This document shows, in pieces, positions 47,266 through 60,100 of a stretch of DNA of 64,000 bases. The DNA comes from Cyclina sinensis (taxonomy: Eukaryota; Mollusca; Bivalvia; Venerida; Veneridae), in contig JAAONU010000006.1 in the NCBI GenBank assembly GCA_012932295.1, positions 30,902,882-30,966,881 of the forward strand. Reading direction: 5' to 3'. The notes under the pieces were generated by a model that searched no databases, had not been told where the DNA came from, and saw only the letters and a list, made by a program, of their open reading frames with translations. The position numbers and the translations under genes were made by a program. Position 1 is the first letter of the stretch. Every line of letters starts with the position of its first letter.

Positions 47266-47559
47266 TACAAATGTCACATCTGTGCCACCATAGAGTGGTG
47301 CAATTCCTGTGTTTTCAGTTTTTTGTGTGTGTTTGACAACGTTTTTCAGACCTGGATCTGAACTATATGAAAAAATGATTGACTCTAACTATTAACAATA
47401 GGTATTTCTTATTTGTTTTTGCGCTGATGCTTTAAGTTATTTGAATCACTCTTTGTTTGGACTTTTCCTTGAAAATGACTTTTTTTTATTTTTTGGTAGA
47501 TTTTGTCTCTTTTTATAATTTGTTAGACAATATCATGGTTAACCCATAGTAAATCAGCT

Positions 47560-48300
47560 TTATTTTTGCTCGGTGTAGATGGTATGTGTAAGGATGATAA
47601 CCTATTGATCTCAGCTTTAAACATGTTCATTGAGTGTTCTGAGTCTTCATGTTGCTTTTGGGTGAACATTCTAGTGTCCAATTCTTTCTTGATGTCAGCC
47701 AAGTTTGCTTTCTTGTATGGCTTGATCAGTCGAGGGGTTTGTCTGATTCACCCTCTAGATAGTGACCTTAAGTTTACGGAAGACTATATCATGATCTGAT
47801 GTACCTAAGCTTGGTAATACTTTGGTGTTGTGAACGTGACCTGGCGTGTTTGTGGGGGAAAGAGCTAGGATATTTTTATCATCTCTGGGGACTTTGACCA
47901 TTTGTTCAAGATTGTGATTAATCATGTTCTCTGTAAAGTTATTATACATGTCTTCGAATTTGCACGTATCTGTTGGTGATTCATTTGACCACTGCATGTC
48001 TTGGAGATTGAAATCACCCAGTATCCAGATGTTTTTGTTTTGAGGAATTTTTACTACTAATGACTAAAGTTCTTTGAGTGAATGTTCATCCTTCATGAGG
48101 CTTGTAGTATATTTGTCTTTAAAACCAGCTTTTGATGTTTTTGACCATATGATGTTGCAATCTGCTTTTAAAAGAGAATGTTCTTCACTTATTAAGTTCT
48201 TTGTGACCGCGAGGAGGACACCTCCACCCTTGCCAGTTGAAGCGTCATCTCTGTAAACGTGGTAGCCAAGGTGGCTGGGAAAAACTTTCAGGAGTGTAAG
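47560..48300 (-). pseudogene. LINE endonuclease fragment, copy F
   Basis: The minus strand encodes WILGDFNLQDMQWSNES near 48030 and LGTSDHDIVFRKLKV near 47770, the GDFN and SDHD motifs of the EEP endonuclease. Broken by frame shifts; no RT follows directly. Confidence 0.75.
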
Positions 48301-49368
48301 TGTTGGGCTTTAATCAAGTTTTAGTGCAAAAGTTTATATCTGATTTAACTTGATCAATAACTTGTTGTAGTTATTGGTGCAAATATTTGTGGAAGTCGGT
48401 TTGATTTGGTTTATATGGTTTAACGCCAGTTTTTACAGCTTTGGTCATAGTCCAGCGGCCAGTCCACCTAACAAGTGTTCCTGGGTATCCAACAAGTTTA
48501 CTAATCAGTTTTGGAGATTAGTAAGAATAGGTATGTCTTCTAATAACGTAAGGGCCGTCAGATGTCTGCACTATATTTCTTCAAGCGGCGAAAATGAGGA
48601 CACATCATTGGAAAATAACACAATTATTTGAACTCAGGGCTGCACTAATTTTACCTCAAACAGATTTCCCCCTTCTTCTCTTTTTATTGTTTTATAGATA
48701 ACTAAACTTGTTCTTGTTTGTTCTTATGAAAAGCTATTGGGGCAAGTGCGAGGTTGATGCACCTAGAACTTAGTTTAAACCCTAGTGGCAAATGTCTTGC
48801 CACTGACCGTTCTAAGGCGGTAACCCCTCGGGTTCACTTTTTCGTTAATTGTTTGTGGTGTTTGTTTTAATTTAATTTATAAATTAATGTATGATATCTT
48901 TTTTTGTACCTGTTGACTGTGTAGGAAGGCTGTGTTTTTACTGTTTTTTTCCCAAATATGCATTATTTTTTTAAAGAATAAACTAAACATATTTTTTGGC
49001 TGACAATCAATTACTCTATATGATGACCATACGATGATAGTTAGTAATAAGATAGAGTGCTAGGCATCCTGTGCTTCTCAGTCCACCCAGGAAAACATAG
49101 AAACGTGATAAAAAAGGTGCAAAACCTAACACCTTAAATACTTAATATTCTACAATATGTATATGTTTTTGGTGCAAGAAAAGATTGTAAGTAGGTTAAA
49201 AATAAGGGTAGACAAAATGAATTTATGGTGCAGACAAAGCGTATGCAATTCTGCAGCACCGACTTGAGTCCTAGGACTTAGCCGGCGCAGATGACATTAT
49301 GTGGAAGGGAATTCTACCAGCAGAGTGTTAGTCGAAGAAAATGAATACCTGTATATGTTAACGGTTAA
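48301..49368. other. No firm feature
   Basis: Contains decayed repetitive-looking sequence (TTATATGGTTTAACGCCAG at about 48409; TAACCCCTCGGGTTCACTTT at 48821) that I could not classify. Confidence 0.35.
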
Positions 49369-49890
49369 TTAGACTAAATGGTAAGCTTGATTATTGTAAT
49401 ATTCGATGGCTTGATTTGACAGCTCTAGGGAGACCATTAACATAGAGTAGAAATAGAAGAGTCCCCAGAATAGAGCCCAACGGATCACCTGAAAGTACTG
49501 GTCTTTACGAGAGGCCTTTTCATCCAGTAGTAATTGCTGGTTTCTTTGACCAGAACTGCCATAACCCAAGAATCCAAGCATCGTCTCATACCGTATAATG
49601 TGACACTTTGCGCAGGGGTAAACAACGTGAAAGGCCTTACTAAAGTCTATAGTGACCTCATATGTCTGACTTTTTGAGAGGACATTGCAAGGTCATTTCT
49701 GAAACCAACAAGTTGGGTTTCACATGAACGACGGACCCGAAATCCACGTTGGTTGTTAACAAAATGTTGTATTTGTCGCAATGGTCTAAGATGCTGTTCA
49801 CCACTAGAACTTTCCATGCAATGCAAAAAAGTGGGGAAAAAGATTATCAGGAAAATCGTATTAGCAAGCCAAATAGACTGGCCTGTAGTC
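49369..49890 (-). pseudogene. LINE reverse transcriptase fragment, copy G
   Basis: The minus strand near 49435-49500 has the decayed VPQGSILGTLLFLLYVNGL-type motif block, and 49630-49760 the upstream SKAF region. Full of stops. Confidence 0.6.
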
Positions 49891-51732
49891 CTTCTTTTGT
49901 GATAACAACAATTAGACTTAAACTACTTTCTGAAGATAGATATTTTAAAGAAAAATTCACACCCATTTAAATTGATATGAATCTAACCTCTGACTATTTC
50001 GTCAGGTAATCATTTGTTTGGCACAGTTACCTAGATCTTTGGTTTTTCAAGTTATTCGTGATTTGAATCCCTTGGACACTGAGATTTTTCAGATGTATTG
50101 CATAACTGTGTTACAGACAAAAGTTCGTAGGATTTGGGCTCGTCTGGTACGCTTGGGTCTAGACTGCATAAATATTCAACCCACGAGGATCGTATTTTTT
50201 CTGTTGCCTTCTTCGTGTTACCGACGAAAGTTCCTGAGACTATTTGGCTCAACACTGTAAATCCTTAATAAGATTTTACAGGATCTGATATCTGCTCAGC
50301 CTATATCAAAACAATATGCAAAGAGATTCTAAGTTTAATTATGAATAAACAAAGGTCAAAGATAATTAATATCATAATTATAACGTTAACTATGCACTAA
50401 AGTGCACTAATACTTTAGCATAACAATTCAAGAGAACCATACAATTTTTATCGTTATTAGTCTTTATAAAGACAATAAAATTTATTACAAATGTATTTCT
50501 ATAAGAGCAATCCAAAATAAAATACAAACCTGTTCTGCTGAATTAAACAAAAATGCAAAGGCACAGTATATTTAGCAATTGAAATGATACACTTCTGATA
50601 AAATTACATTAATAGTACTTGTACAATAGTATAATGATTTATCAAAGTTTTCACATTTTATTTTACATATAAATGACAAATTTAAAGTGAATATAATTAA
50701 AAATATGTATTGTTTTAAGAATATCTTTTTTATTCAAAATCACTATATTCTGTTATCATTACCATATTTACTATACGTATTATCAATCAATAAAAGATCA
50801 GGCATTTTAGTGCAAAGTTTGAGAATTGTGATGAAAAAAGAGAAAGATGTTGAATATATACTGCTCAAATTGATAAAAACCTCTGTTTTGTCTGATAATA
50901 GCTAAACTTATTTCAATTACAGTTGGGATTTTTCACAGAGTTACATGCAGATTTATTTGTTATATGTAGAAGTTTATAGTACTATTCGTGGCCGGTCTGT
51001 TTCTCAACAAGCAATGGCTGGAATTAAATGAAACTTTATGGGAACCTTTTTACGAAAATGAGATGCACATTTTAAAGTTACAGTTAGGATTTACTATATT
51101 TAGGCCTTTGCTTTCCTACGAGATATAGTATCCTTTGATCCGGCTTATTACTTAGCAACTTGTGAAATTGAATTTTTTACATGAATCGGATATGCACATT
51201 TTACCAATAAAATCGGGGCTGTTTCTCAGTTACCTTTGGCTGTGTAAAGCGAAACTTTATGGAATATCTGTGGAACGGGTATCTGCAGATTACACATAAG
51301 ATCCAAAATGGTTACTTTACACTGTTATGAGTTCTTTGATATTGCTACATAATATACTTTTGTACCAATTCTTCCCATGTCTATTTCTTGGCAACTACTC
51401 TTTGGAAATATAAATTTTATAGAGATCCTCCTTAGTAGGAAAGATGGTCCAGCATGATGAAGACTGGTTATTTTTACAGAGTTACAGACCACTTGGTTTT
51501 GCTTCATAGTGTACAAGTATAGTATCGCCAAGATTTGCTGCTTTTCACTTTAGTCCTACCTTAACCTAATTTATTATGCTTAAAGTGTTGAACCGCTTTT
51601 ATAGATCTGATATTTAAAATGTCAACCTATAAAGTCGGTTCACATTCGGAAGCTAGTGAGACTAGTCCTACCTAGAATTTCTTGAAGTAAAAGCTTTCAA
51701 GTTAAATCACGTTACTTTTAACTGTCTTTTAT
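49891..51732. other. No recognised feature
   Basis: AT-rich unique-looking sequence; no coding, RNA or repeat structure recognised. Confidence 0.4.
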
Positions 51733-52755
51733 TAGTCCCCCACCGGTTTAACCGGAGAGGACAAAAGGTTTACCCTCCGTCCGTCTGTCCGTCAGTCTGT
51801 CCGTCCGTCACAAAAACTGGATCCCGTGATAACTCAAAAAGTACTGAAAATATTTTAATGAAACTTGAAATATAGGTAGATGGCAGTCTGGAAATTATGC
51901 ACGTCTTTTTTTTCTTCATATGTTGAAAATTTTGGTTGCTATAGCAATAAATATACTTAAAACAGGGCAAATATAACAATATTTGTGATAACTCAAAAAG
52001 TTCTAAGAATAATTCTGTGAAACATAAAATATGGATAGGTGATAGTATGGAAATAATGCACCTCAAGGTTCACAACTCTAGCACCAAAATTATTAGATTT
52101 ATCCCCCTTGAACTTAGAATTTTCATGAAAAAATGCGTCTTTTTTGTAAAACTCAAAAAGTACTGAGTATATATTTAGGAAACATAAAGTATGGATAGGT
52201 GACAGTATGAAAATAATGCACCTCGAGGTTCACAACTCTAGCTCCAAAATTATTAGATTTATCCCCCTTGAACTTAGAATTTTCATGAAAAAATGTAGCT
52301 TTTTTGTATATAACTTCATTATTTCTTAATGTATCCACTTCAAACTTTAAATATTGGTTTCTTATCATCACCCACATCATATGTGACAAGGTTCATAATT
52401 CTAGCACCTAAATTGTCAGAATTATCATCCTTGAATTTTTTCTTTCTATGTTGAAAAATTTGGTACATTTGTCTTTTCCTAAAAAATGTATCCAGAGATC
52501 ACTTTTGAAGTACTTGGAACTTTTCCAACAAATTTTCTGAGAATAAAGTAAAGTTGAAACATAAGTTAAACGTAGTGATCCTGAGAAAATTTAAAACATT
52601 AGGAACTAGTTTTTCATGGGTTTTCAACAGAGGTCAAGGTCAGATGATAGTTGAAATTTAGTATTAAAGATTATGTGCAACTTGTTCCAACCGGGCTACC
52701 ATCCTGTGACAAGGCAGTGCGGGGTATTAGTCACCATCTGTGACAAAATTCTAGT
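51733..52755. mobile_element. CCGGT-hairpin repeat element, copy 1
   Basis: Starts TAGTCCCCCACCGG, then TTAACCGGAGAGGAC, followed by a (GTCC)n-like tract (about 51776-51810) and ACAAAAACTGGATCCCG. Core units repeat ATAACTCAAAAAGTACTGA and CCTTGAACTTAGAATTTTC. The right end is not clear. Confidence 0.6.
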
Positions 52756-52770
52756 TTTGCGACCTTTTTT

Positions 52771-53574
52771 AGTCCCCTACCGGTTTCACCGGAGGGGACT
52801 ATAGGTTAACACTCCTTCCGTCAGTCCGTCCGTCCGCAAAAACTGGATCCCGAGATAACGCATAAAGTACTGAAAATATTTTTATGAAACTTGATATACA
52901 TGTATGGATAGATGACAGTATGGAGATTATTCACGTCTTTTTTTCTTCCTATGTTGAAAAATCTGGTTGCTATGGCAACAAATAGACTTAAAATATGGCA
53001 AATATAGCAATATTTGTGATTACTCAAAAAGTACTTCAAATATTTTTATGAAACTTGAAATATGGATAAATGGCAGTATGGAGAATATACACCTAATTTT
53101 TAATGAACCTAAAGGAGGAACTGTCCGTCCGTTTATCAGTCATTTCCTCCGAAAACTTTACCATTGGCCATATTTTTTTACTACTGAATGGAATTACTTC
53201 AAACTTGGTCCCAACAATACCTTGGACAAGACCATTCCAATGAAGTACATTTCTGTGACCTTGACCTCTGAATGATCTTGACCTTTAAAGTTTTCTTGTC
53301 CAAAAACTATAAGTTTGGCCATAATTTCCTTATTTCTGAACAGAATTACTTCAAACTTTGTCACAACAACCCCTTCGATAAGACCTTTTCAACAACATAT
53401 ATTTCTGTGACCTTAACCTCTAAATGACCTTGACCTTGACGTTTTTTTCTTTGATGATACGTTGTACATGGATAGAGGATCATATGAAGATTATGCATGT
53501 CTCAGACAAATTCTTTAGTCAATTTCCACATATGGGTTGGAGTTAGGGAGATGGACATTGCACCGGTAGGGACT
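52771..53574. mobile_element. CCGGT-hairpin repeat element, copy 2
   Basis: Starts AGTCCCCTACCGGTTTCACC-GGAGGGGACT (a hairpin in itself), then TCCGTCCGTCCGC and AAAAACTGGATCCCG as in copy 1. Ends CACCGGTAGGGACT (53561-53574), the inverted partner of the start. The interior has GTGACCTTGACC units near 53257 and 53409. Confidence 0.7.
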
Positions 53575-54537
53575 GTTTCTTTGTCTATGACAAGCTCTTG
53601 TTATTTTTGAAGATTTATTCAGGTTGATGGCACTTTTGACATTTGTTATGTATAGAAGTGTTTAAATACTTATCTACCTTTAAACGATCTTATGTTAGAT
53701 CTTTTTTTATAGCAAACAGAAATTCAAATTTATCTATCTATCTTCCTGTTCTGTCAAACCCCTCGCGGGGCGCGTCAAGTCACTAAGAAGTGTTAAAAGT
53801 GAAACTAAGAAGACGTAAACAAAGTATTATATATATTATTTACATTTAAAGGTAAACAGTGCGAGATGCAGAGAGTTTGTTAAAAAGTAAAAGGACTCTG
53901 GCATACATTCTTTATGTTTTTAAATAGAAGAAACGCAGTAGGTACTTGTACAAAAATACATTATAATGTAACCATTCATATCAAAATCTGCTGATAACTT
54001 GACCACCTTATTTTTTATTAGGTTATACACCACCAAATCAGTGTTGTCGGGAACCAGTCAATTTTGTGCGGCCTTTCACGTTGTATACCATGGTAGGCCC
54101 CTTTTTAAGATGACAAAGCTTTCTGATTGGTCAATAATGGAAAGCTTGTTTTGAAAATAATTTTACTTGAAAACAACACATGTATTGAAGAACAATTTAA
54201 AATTAGGAAAAAGTGTGACGGACAATTCTTGGCTATCTTTGTCGTTTTAAAATAAACGGGACATTTCGACAGATTGTAATAAAAATACCGAAATGACTGG
54301 AGTGATCCTAGTTCTGGCTTCCATAACTTTATATACGTCGCTTTTATGAATTTTAACGTAGCGCGACAGTAAAGTTATGGATCAACCACATTTGCAAAGG
54401 CCCGTACCAGAATTATGACAGTTTATGAACAGTATATAAATAACTAACTATTAAAATCACCCTTATTAATCAAAATTGGGTCAAATAAATTATTCCATTT
54501 GATAAAACAAATAATTTTGTATCTATTTGTAACAGAT
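53575..54537. other. No recognised feature
   Basis: AT-rich; a short GC-rich patch CCCCTCGCGGGGCGCG at about 53759 stands out but could not be assigned. Confidence 0.35.
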
Positions 54538-54549
54538 GGTGATTAATCG

Positions 54550-54622
54550 TGGCTCGACCGGGACTCGAACCCAGGGCCTTCCGTTTACAGGGTTAACACT
54601 CTACCAACTGAGCTACCAAGCC
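54550..54622 (-). tRNA. tRNA-Thr(UGU)-like pseudogene, unit 1
   Basis: 73-nt cloverleaf outline with A box TAGCTCAGTTGG, B box GGTTCGAGTCC and anticodon UGU. The anticodon stem has TTAAC opposite ACGGA and mostly fails to pair, so this copy looks decayed. Confidence 0.6.
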
Positions 54623-54820
54623 ACACGGTTCTGCCATATCGATTTATCACCTATAAACCTGTACCCGGCTACATATACCCCCTCCAAATTTAGAATTCGT
54701 CCCGAATTCTCAGAGTCACAGAGAATATTGTGAAACATTCTCGAGGTGCCGAAGCAGTAGCCAAATTATAACGTAGGTTATTTACGTTGGGCGCCAAATG
54801 TAACAGGTGGTGATTAATCG

Positions 54821-54893
54821 TGGCTCGACCGGGACTCGAACCCAGGGCCTTCCGCTTACAGGGCGGACACTCTACCAACTAAGCTACCAAGCC
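54821..54893 (-). tRNA. tRNA-Thr(UGU)-like, unit 2
   Basis: Acceptor GGCTTGG with TCGAGCC, anticodon stem TCCGC/GCGGA pairs fully, loop CCTGTAA with anticodon TGT at 54860-54858, T stem CTGGG/CCCGG, discriminator A. The D stem has one extra wobble (GCTT). No T-run terminator follows within 30 nt, so expression is doubtful. Confidence 0.7.
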
Positions 54894-55091
54894 ACACGGT
54901 TCTGCCATATCGATTTATCACCTATAAACCTGTACCCGGCTACATATACCCCCTCCAAATTTAGAATTCGTCCCGAATTCTCAGAGTCACAGAGAATATT
55001 GTGAAACATTCTCGAGGTGCCGAAGCAGTAGCCAAATTATAACGTAGGTTATTTACGTTGGGCGCCAAATGTAACAGGTGGTGATTAATCG

Positions 55092-55164
55092 TGGCTCGAC
55101 CGGGACTCGAACCCAGGGCCTTCCGCTTACAGGGCGGACACTCTACCAACTGAGCTACCAAGCC
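55092..55164 (-). tRNA. tRNA-Thr(UGU)-like, unit 3
   Basis: Same structure as unit 2 but with the canonical D-arm GCTCAGTTGGTAGAGT. Anticodon TGT at 55131-55129. All four stems pair. It also lacks a nearby Pol III T-run, which leaves open a SINE-like or repeat-borne origin. Confidence 0.75.
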
Positions 55165-55170
55165 ACACGG

Positions 55171-55703
55171 TTCTGCCATATCGATTTATCACCTATATAT
55201 TCATTGTTCTCTCCAGAAATAAAACCACGCGAAGGTATCCGAACGTAAAGTCTCGCATTTCACACAGCAATGGCGGCAAATTTCACAAAATTTAACCGAG
55301 CTGATAAACTTTGAGGTATTATTTCATCGATCAAACCTTTTTTATTCACAAACATAGACTGAAGTGTGCAAAATAGATTGAATTACCCGTATGTGTAGAG
55401 ATTTTGTCCAGATGACGCAAATTTATTAAATTACAGCGTGACATAAATATGTCACAGTTCTGGTTGACTTTCGATACGGGATTGGCTTCAGCGAACAGGT
55501 CTAGCGATACTATAAAACATGTTCGCTGAAGTCTCTTTACCTAGGGAGATCTCCTTCGAGACGATATACCGGAAAAGTATATTGGTCGTGCTATGAAAAA
55601 AATCGGAATGATATTGTGTCTCGTGATTGATTCTTCTCAGAAATCGGCATAGGTAGCGTCTTCAGAAGCTAATAAAGTGAGATTGTGACTTGATGTTACA
55701 TTG
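55171..55703. other. Possible ODF2 upstream/promoter region
   Basis: Locally less AT-rich, with CACGCGAAGG and a YY1-like CAATGGCGGC at 55268. No transcription start can be placed. It lies 1.4-1.9 kb upstream of the first coding exon. Confidence 0.3.
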
Positions 55704-55712
55704 GAATACTGT

Positions 55713-56231
55713 GGCGAGGGGAAAATCCCGGGATCGTCTTTAGAAAAGCCGGGATCCGGGATCGTATTAAACATATACCGGGAATACACAACCTGCCATA
55801 GGTGTCATCGATAAATTATCGATTATCGTTTGCCTTTTGTTACAGATAAGCATGTATAGTATAGGCGTGAACATCTTTTTTTCAGTAAATTAATTTTATC
55901 GTTGATGGATTTAATTTTTTATATTGAATAAAGTTGCGACATTCTTTTTATTACTATATTAGCATTTTATCGTATTTACATGTGTACTGAAATTCTATAT
56001 AAAGCATTACCAAAAGTACGTGGTAATTTAAAAAGAAATATCTAAGCAAAATAGGTTTTGAATAAACATTTGTTTATTTCGTTATCACAAAAATCAAATA
56101 ATGTAACTTTTTTATTGCCACAAATTACGACAAATATCAAAACCAACACTGTTTATTGTTTCCCTTTATGTTTAATACGATCCCGGATCCCGGGCGTCCC
56201 GGGTCCCGGTTCCCGGGATTTTCCCCTCGCC
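55713..56231. mobile_element. 519-bp MITE with 20-bp perfect inverted ends
   Basis: Ends GGCGAGGGGAAAATCCCGGG (55713-55732) and its exact reverse complement (56212-56231). The nine bases GAATACTGT occur on both sides (55704-55712 and 56232-56240). An inner pair (GGGATCCGGGATCGTATTAA at about 55750 and TTAATACGATCCCGGATCCC at 56172) extends the inverted repeat. It is non-coding; an 8-9 bp duplication suggests a hAT-type partner transposase. Confidence 0.88.
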
Positions 56232-56240
56232 GAATACTGT

Positions 56241-57111
56241 AGGGTTTGATTTAGTTCTATGTAACCACTAGTCAAACTTATCGAATTACTTCCCTTTACT
56301 ACTCTCTAAGAATAAATCGAAACGACCAATCAAATCGATGGATTTATTGCTAGACATAAACAAAAAACGAACATCTGTCATGTAGAGTTAATATTTAAAT
56401 TAAAAGAGAAGTATTTTGAAAAATTGCTTTGAAAATGACTACTTTCTAACTGGAGCGATCAAATAATTACATCGTCTCTCAAGGTAAGGACATTTGCTCC
56501 GCTAATTCTCAAAGAAATATTTTTAAAGTCTAAAATTCCAACCTGCCTTTCATTGAACAAGTCTGAACTGATCGATTAGCTTTGCGTATAAATACTTCCA
56601 GGTATTTTGAAGAAAGGGGAAAGCAGTTTTAACTAAAGATATATTCTTATGGTGTGTAGAAGTCTCCGAATGCATTTCACAGAAAAAAAATGAGCTACTT
56701 TTAAATTTTCTTGAAGAATATTATTCTTGAATTAGTGAATGAACTTGTCCGAACTTGAACAAAAATGCCGCTCTTCGTTCAAGTGTAGTAAAACCCGGAC
56801 AGTAATTTATGTAAACGTAAACATCGTCACAAATAATATTGTTGTATAACTTTTAGAGCTTACAAAAATGAAGTTGCTACAGATTATAAAATTGTCAACA
56901 TCTAGTTTGATTTTATTAATTATGCATACTGCATGTACTGTACTTTTGTAAAGTTTTGGATATGAATATATTTCTTAGGGGAATGTGACAGTCGCAATGC
57001 ATAATAAATTAATAATCAATATATGTTAGAAAATGAGTAGATTTCTTCTATCTCCAAATATATAGCAGCTTAATTATTTTATTTAAAATCTTAAATTACT
57101 ATTTCTACTAG
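56241..57111. other. Spacer and probable 5' intron before ODF2 coding exon 1
   Basis: No recognised feature except TTTCTACTAG directly before the ATG, which reads as a splice acceptor and implies an upstream non-coding exon. Confidence 0.4.
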
Positions 57112-60100
57112 ATGCCTGTAAATAAAGGGCTACGTCCAACATCCCCAGTTCATGTGCATGTAGATGATGATGTCCCTGTTCATGTGCATGTAAAACAGCC
57201 AAAGAAAAAGAAGCAAGGAGTGGTAAGTATTTGATAAATTTTCAACAATATTGTTTCCTTTATTTAAAGAGATGTAAACTCCACTTCTTATGAAGTTAAC
57301 AATAAGGCATAGATTTATCTTCCAGACTCATTGAAAATTTTCAGTATCCCATTTTCTTTAAAATCATGCAAATCTAAATGATAGTGCATGAAATACTAAC
57401 TAAAGTTTTGTTGAAAACCTTTCTTGACTGTTAATTTTCTTTTCTAACAGACAAGCACAAAGAAGTTTGCCAAAAGTACAATATCGTCTAGAGCCCGAAG
57501 TAAGAGCCCTTCCTCAGGACCATGGGTGCCACCACCAGCAAAAGCTACAAAGGGGTCTAAAGTGTCCTGGCAGGTATGTATGAGAAGACACAACTGAACC
57601 AATTCTTTAGCTACACTATTCCCATCACCCTGTTACAAGAAAAAGTAGATATGACTTGAATTATTTAAAGTTTAGAAGAAAAAAAATTGTATATAAAATA
57701 TAATGTTTTTTTCTTATATAAAGAGAGACAAATAGTGTCATCAATAAATAGACAAGGTAGGCAGAACAGTTTTTTATCCTGAAATTTTGAGGACCACTTT
57801 GTGAACAGCCAATGAAAATGAAATCTCATTATTTATGTTGTATTTATTCAAGTTATTGCTTGGCCATTAGTTGTCTGTTTTGAATGACGATTGAGTACTG
57901 TACACAAGTGCCCCCGCACACATGAGTACTGAATCAAGACAAAAAGTTAATTGATTTTAAGAACTGTTTGGCAGAAAGTATCATGAAAATCATTTAAGTA
58001 TATAAAATCTTGTCATGTCTGCTAAATTCTGTTTTAGGGTGAGTAACTGATTTGTATAGAAGTTTTGAAAATGTTTTTGATTTTTTAAACAAGTGTTTTA
58101 GAATCATATTACTGTTTTTTTATCACACTTTAACTGGTCCACATTGGTCTTCTGTCACGTTTTCCAGAGTAATAACACATGGTTACTTTACGAAAAAAAA
58201 TATTGTAGAAATAAACAAGATGTAGTCCTAAATACTCCTCACAAGAGTAGTCTACTATTTCATGTTCTGGTATTCTACCTTGATGCAGTATTTGTTATGG
58301 ACACATAATTTTCTTTCATAACACTTAAAACCCTATTGAATGAATATTTATCTGCCTGCATGATACAAATGTCTTTTCCGTATCTTTTTTTATAGTCCAT
58401 TTACAGTATTGTTCCAAAGTGTTTATGATTGCTAATTGATTTCTTTTTATTAAAATGATTGAGGTCATTTTCTTTGTGTTTTTTTTATATTGCATCATCT
58501 CAAAGTTTAAACGCAGATGTGATATCTTTGGTTTCTACATGTGTCATTCATACAACTGTACATTAGAATGAACACGATAGAATGTGTATATTTTTTTTGT
58601 ACTTGAACGTTTTTTTTAAGATAACATGTAATGTTATATATATGATATAAAAAATATTTCCATCTTTGATTTTAAAGAAAAGAGTGAACAAAGTGTCTAA
58701 GGTGGGATTTAGTTTGCTAACTTCAGCCATTATAACAGAGCATATTTTCTCTTTATTTCTTCATTTATTTGTTTAATTAATATGAGCTTTCCTGGTACTT
58801 TCTTTCATTGGGTGGATGAAAAATTTAGTCAGATAATATTAGAGTAGAGAGCAGTAAATTATGATTTTGTTTTGCCTTCATCCTGCTGAAGACCTTGATT
58901 TATTTCTGTTTTTGTCGGGGTTTTTTAGCATCCAATATCATTATTAGTCTGGTAATCTTTTTCTGTTTGAATCAGAATCAAATTTTTTATTAAAAACTAC
59001 AAACAAAAATTCATTAAAGGTCACATCAAAAATTAGAACTTGACAGGTCAGTCATAAAAATTCAGCAGGGTCAGGGCAATATTTCATTAATATATTTATC
59101 CTATTAGCATACAGCTTTCTCTTTTACTAGATATATTTTCTAGTTGCTTTGGATTAGAAATATAGTGACATTTTTATAGAATTTTCGGCAATGTTCAATG
59201 CATTTAGTTTATAACTTTATGTAACATGAAAAAAAAGGTTTTTTCTTTTACTTCTTGAATGGAGAATTACTTACTATGTGATAGATATAAAAAGTTGATA
59301 TTTGCATTTGTCCAAAAGAAATTTCCTTTTAAGTAATTATGTGAGATTATAACTTAGAGTAAGCTTTGGGTTAAACCGTATGAATATTTATAGGACACAG
59401 TCTGTGACATCATATTTTATTGGTTGTAAAGTACTTTGTTAATGCAACATTTTTTGTATAGTATTGTTTTGATACACATCAGTGGGTAAATGTGTGGAAT
59501 AAGGGCCAGACAAGCAGAAAGTGTACAACAAAAGGACGACATCGGAAACAGAAGTTGTACAAAGTATGACAATAAAACTAGAATGGACACTATGCATGCT
59601 TTGCATATGGCATGTTTGCATGTTATATACATGTGCAAGGGGGATTGTGTATAAACTGTATTTTAAAAGTAGGTTATGCACTGAAAAAAAGAGAAAAGTT
59701 TTCATGATTTAGTAAAATACTTCTTTTTCCTAACAGAAATTGAATTTATTATGGAATCACATTTTAATACCCCACACTTGTAATGTAATTTATTTGTGTA
59801 ATAATTTTCATTTGCATTTATTTTCTGCTCTTCAAATACATAATTTCATATGTTGATTGAGTCAGAGTTACCGCTGAAAGTGGTACTTAAGATATTAAAT
59901 TTTCCCTCCCTTCCATTACAGAAAATTTTCCTAGGTCAAATGTCATCACCAATTCTCTCTGATACTCTAACTGATTACTAATCAGATTAGTACATTTTGA
60001 ACTGTCAGTTTATTCTTATTAATCGTTGGCTAAAGATGCCTGATTGACCTTTGATTGATGTTTTCCTTTCTTAAGTAAAGAGAGAAGTACATGTAATTTT

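Larger units (their letters stand above)
54538..55170. repeat. Tandem array of 271-bp units carrying tRNA-like genes
   Basis: tRNA ends at 54550, 54821 and 55092 are exactly 271 bp apart. Spacers are near identical and include GAATTCGTCCCGAATTC and, on the minus strand, TGTTACATTTGGCGCCCAAC (ending at 54788 and 55059). Confidence 0.9.

Noticed and set aside
54550..55164. Confident call of three working tRNA genes
   Set aside because: Unit 1 has a broken anticodon stem and none has a Pol III terminator close by, so they are called tRNA-like.
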